The notes under the pieces were generated by a model. That model saw only the letters and a program-made list of their open reading frames with translations, searched no databases and was not told the DNA's origin. Source: Chryseobacterium limigenitum (GTDB lineage Bacteria > Bacteroidota > Bacteroidia > Flavobacteriales > Weeksellaceae). Taken from it: a stretch of 64,000 nt of DNA. Below are positions 61,698 to 64,000 of the stretch, piece after piece. Both the position numbers and the translations under genes were made by a program. The first letter of the stretch is position 1; each line of letters opens with the position of its first letter. Where the stretch lies: positions 1 to 64,000 of the forward strand of contig NZ_FPKW01000001.1 in the NCBI RefSeq assembly GCF_900114875.1. The letters are read 5' to 3'.

Positions 61698-62531
61698 TTA
61701 AGCCATTGCTTCAATTCCCTTCAGAACGTTTTTTTTTGCGAATTTCAAAAATCTTGGAAGAATCTGAGCCTGCGTAAGAACGATTTTGTCTTCATCATCC
61801 ATTCTGTCTACAGTTTCAAGATATTTTTCCATTCCATAGTTCTCGATCATTGCTTGTTTATTCTTTTCATCTTTCAGGTTTTCAACCATACCTTCAGGAT
61901 TAGCTTCAGGATGGAATTGAGTTCCGAAGATCTCTTCTGAAAAACGAATGGCCATAATAGCTCTTTCAAGATTAATATGCGGACGGAATTTCTCAATAGC
62001 AACGATTTTCATTCCTAATTCCTCGAAACGCTCATGATTCGGTTCAATGAACTGAAATGCTCTAGAATCCACAGCATAGAAAGGATCCGGAAGATTTTTA
62101 AATAAAAACTCCTGTTCACCTTCATCAGTTTTATGAATCGGCATTACTCCGAAAGAATAAGATTTTCTTTTGCAGATATTACCCAACTCCCAATGAATAC
62201 TCGCCAATTGGAATGAATGACAAATCAGGAACATATATTTTTTATCATCATTATATTTATTATGATGATAAACGGTATCAAGAAATTCTGCAAATTTATC
62301 TTCCCATTCAAGACCTTCTCTGTGAGGATCTCCGGGACCTCCTGATGAAATGAAAATATCAAAATCTTCAATATTTGGCATTTCATTTTTATGTCTTACA
62401 TCAAAAGTTTTGATGATAACATTTTCTTCAGAATTTTTTTTGAATGCTTCCGAAATCTCTCGTATATTTTTAAAGCCTTGATTTGCCTGATTGTTATTCA
62501 TGTCCAGCAAAGCGATTCTAATATCCTTCAT
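61698..62531 (-). CDS. Class I glutamine amidotransferase-like protein
   Basis: A 277-residue protein with the GATase-1 catalytic triad: Cys104 in FLICHSFQ, His207 and Glu209 in TQFHPEA. SSGGPGDPHREG is the usual oxyanion region. It is not fused to a synthetase domain and is a GuaA-like stand-alone form. It could supply ammonia to, or hydrolyse a gamma-glutamyl product of, the neighbouring ligases. It is 35 bases downstream of the GCS2 gene, thus in the same operon. Confidence 0.85.
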   Translation of the reverse strand: MKDIRIALLDMNNNQANQGFKNIREISEAFKKNSEENVIIKTFDVRHKNEMPNIEDFDIFISSGGPGDPHREGLEWEDKFAEFLDTVYHHNKYNDDKKYMFLICHSFQLASIHWELGNICKRKSYSFGVMPIHKTDEGEQEFLFKNLPDPFYAVDSRAFQFIEPNHERFEELGMKIVAIEKFRPHINLERAIMAIRFSEEIFGTQFHPEANPEGMVENLKDEKNKQAMIENYGMEKYLETVDRMDDEDKIVLTQAQILPRFLKFAKKNVLKGIEAMA

Positions 62532-62566
62532 ACTACTTCATATTTTTTACAAAGTTATCAAAAATA

Positions 62567-63685
62567 TTATGAAACAGTTTGTCCATGTGTTATGCCATAC
62601 TCTGTTTCTGAGATCATATAATCAACAACTTTGGTAAGATCGCCCGTTTCCTCGTAGACTTTAAGCTGTCTGTCGGCACCTGTTCCGTTTTCAAGAATTG
62701 TCCATGCATATTCAACTTCTTTTCTGCATCCTAATTCGTCCACAACATCATCGATGAACTCAAGCAATTCTTTTAATAAATCAGGATAAGGTACAGATTC
62801 TTCTTTACCAAAATCAATTAAATGTGAATGTATTCCGTCTCTGGAAGCTCTCCATTTATTTTCATTTAATAATAATCTTCTATAACTTCTGAAACTTAAA
62901 TTCTGCTGATGTAATTTGTATATTTTAGCCACTAAACTTTGCATAATAGCGGCAAGACAAACCGTTTCTTCAATTCTTAAAGGCATGTCGCAGATTCTGA
63001 ATTCAATCGTTGGATAGAACGGATGAACACGCAGATCCCACCAGATTTTCTTAGCATTATCAATTGTTCCTGTTTTAACCAAAAGATCAACATAGCTGTC
63101 AAATTCTGCCAGAGAATTGAAATAACTGGGAATTCCTGTTCTTGGAAATTTAACGAAAATTTCCTGTCTGTAAGATCTGAATCCTGTATTTCTGCCGATC
63201 CAAAACGGTGAATTAACAGACAGCGCATAAACGTGAGGAAGGAAATAGCGCATCACATTCTGGATTCTCACGCCTTCTTCACGATTTGGAATTCCAATAT
63301 GAACGTGCAGTCCGAAAATAAGATTTCCGCGGGCAACATCACCCATATCGTCTACAATTTTGTTGTAACGTTCCCCATTTGTAATGGTATTGTGTTCCCA
63401 GTTTGAAAAAGGGTGAGTTCCGCCTCCTGAAACGCGAAGTCCCTGTTCGTGAGCTGTATTGATTAGGTGTCTTCTTAAATTTGTAAGCTCAGCCTGTGCT
63501 TCCTGAATGTTCTGGCAGATACCCGTTTCCATTTCAATCATGGATTCGTGCATTTCATGCTTTAAGTTTTCACTTAAAACAGCTTTTCCGCCTTCAATAA
63601 TTTTCGAAACATGAGAAACCAAATCACGGCTCTCAACATCTATAATTTGATATTCTTCTTCGATACCAATCGTAAATTGATGCAT
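62567..63685 (-). CDS. Carboxylate-amine ligase (GCS2/YbdK family)
   Basis: A 372-residue ligase of the glutamate-cysteine ligase 2 superfamily. It begins MHQFTIGIEEEYQIID with the metal-binding Glu cluster. HEMHESMIEMETG, GGGTHPFSNWE, FGLHVHIGI and TIEFRICDMPLR are family signatures. YbdK has weak gamma-glutamylcysteine activity; related enzymes in clusters with ATP-grasp proteins make other amides. It is between the second ATP-grasp gene (29 bases) and the amidotransferase gene. Confidence 0.9.
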   Translation of the reverse strand: MHQFTIGIEEEYQIIDVESRDLVSHVSKIIEGGKAVLSENLKHEMHESMIEMETGICQNIQEAQAELTNLRRHLINTAHEQGLRVSGGGTHPFSNWEHNTITNGERYNKIVDDMGDVARGNLIFGLHVHIGIPNREEGVRIQNVMRYFLPHVYALSVNSPFWIGRNTGFRSYRQEIFVKFPRTGIPSYFNSLAEFDSYVDLLVKTGTIDNAKKIWWDLRVHPFYPTIEFRICDMPLRIEETVCLAAIMQSLVAKIYKLHQQNLSFRSYRRLLLNENKWRASRDGIHSHLIDFGKEESVPYPDLLKELLEFIDDVVDELGCRKEVEYAWTILENGTGADRQLKVYEETGDLTKVVDYMISETEYGITHGQTVS

Positions 63686-63714
63686 TCTTTTTCGGTGTTT
63701 TTTTGATTTTAGTT

Positions 63715-64000
63715 TTATTTAACTGAGTCTTTCACGAAAGTTCCCCAAGAAATGTTTGGTTTTCCGGGAACATATTCTTTTGCTTTTTCAATTGCTAATT
63801 TAGCAGAGTGTTCTACGATCCACGCGAAGTTTTCTTCACCTACAGAATTTCTGTCTGCATCAGGAGCTGGATTACAGAAGTCGATTGCGTAAGGAATTCC
63901 GTCTCTGATGGCAAATTCTACCGTATTGAAATCATATCCTAAAGCTTCATTCATTTTAATCGTATAATCATGAATAACCTTTAATAATTTTTTTAATTCT
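63715..64000 (-). CDS. ATP-grasp ligase, C-terminal part (partial at window edge)
   Basis: The frame enters from the right edge in phase and ends at 63715; about 95 residues are visible. VEFAIRDGIPYAIDFCNPAP contains the Asn/Asp-type metal ligands at the end of ATP-grasp domains (EFAVRDGxPxxIDxCNPAPD). The remaining sequence ends GTFVKDSVK. The start and nucleotide-binding loop lie outside the window. It heads, or at least precedes, the GCS2-amidotransferase genes. Confidence 0.75.
   Translation of the reverse strand, partial: ELKKLLKVIHDYTIKMNEALGYDFNTVEFAIRDGIPYAIDFCNPAPDADRNSVGEENFAWIVEHSAKLAIEKAKEYVPGKPNISWGTFVKDSVK

Overview
The window looks like chromosomal DNA of a Chryseobacterium-type member of the Flavobacteriia (Bacteroidota). 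The evidence is AT-rich intergenic DNA, almost no Shine-Dalgarno sites, promoters of the TAnnTTTG type, a GLPGLI-family protein, a type IX secretion type-B C-terminal domain, a flavobacterial BlaI/M56 pair, and dispersed palindromic repeats of the TGTCATGCTGAGCGAAG kind. No rRNA, tRNA or CRISPR array was seen.

Layout. 1-0.3 kb: edge of an insertion sequence (ISAon1-type transposase, cut by the window). 0.4-5.2 kb: secreted protein, BlaI repressor + M56 antirepressor + GLPGLI protein, transaldolase-like aldolase. 5.4-10.6 kb: a DUF1905/YdeI gene broken by one stop codon, TPR protein, peptidase E, PBP4-like DacB and a sensor kinase. 10.8-17.1 kb: secreted M61 and M1 peptidases, MepB-like protein, TatC and arabinose-5-phosphate isomerase on the minus strand. 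17.2-24.9 kb: RecQ, glycosyltransferase, lipoamide dehydrogenase, a DUF4476 gene with a premature stop, and a CvfB-like S1 protein. 24.9-28.2 kb: a large T9SS cargo protein. 28.4-34.7 kb: a TetR-controlled RND efflux operon. 35.1-38.8 kb: a J-domain/KTSC protein and a 1055-residue macro-like/EVE-like/KAP NTPase, the best candidate for an undescribed (possibly defence) protein. 38.9-42.5 kb: MetE behind a cobalamin riboswitch, and a divergent Lrp regulator. 42.5-48.5 kb: a run of minus-strand genes (Crp-like regulator, VOC, DUF2306-like, HEFGH protease-like, Nudix, epimerase, HPP) ending in a decayed arginase remnant. 48.7-54.7 kb: SSB, HRDC protein, HisS, two PH/SHOCT paralogues with a membrane partner, methyltransferase. 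54.8-64 kb: cyanophycin genes (iaaA, cphB, cphA) convergent with a cluster of peptide-ligase-like genes (ATP-grasp, GCS2/YbdK, class I glutamine amidotransferase, a second ATP-grasp-like protein).

How it fits together. CphA would make cyanophycin; CphB cuts it to beta-Asp-Arg, and IaaA-type peptidase would split that dipeptide. The neighbouring ligase cluster points to a second amide- or peptide-bond-forming pathway whose product is unknown. Three regulator genes (blaI, tetR, lrp) carry paired or repeated motifs around their own promoters, which suggests autoregulation. MetE, the B12-independent methionine synthase, should be shut off by the riboswitch when B12 is available. Three genes are visibly decaying: two by a single in-frame stop at what looks like a tyrosine codon, one by two frameshifts plus truncation.
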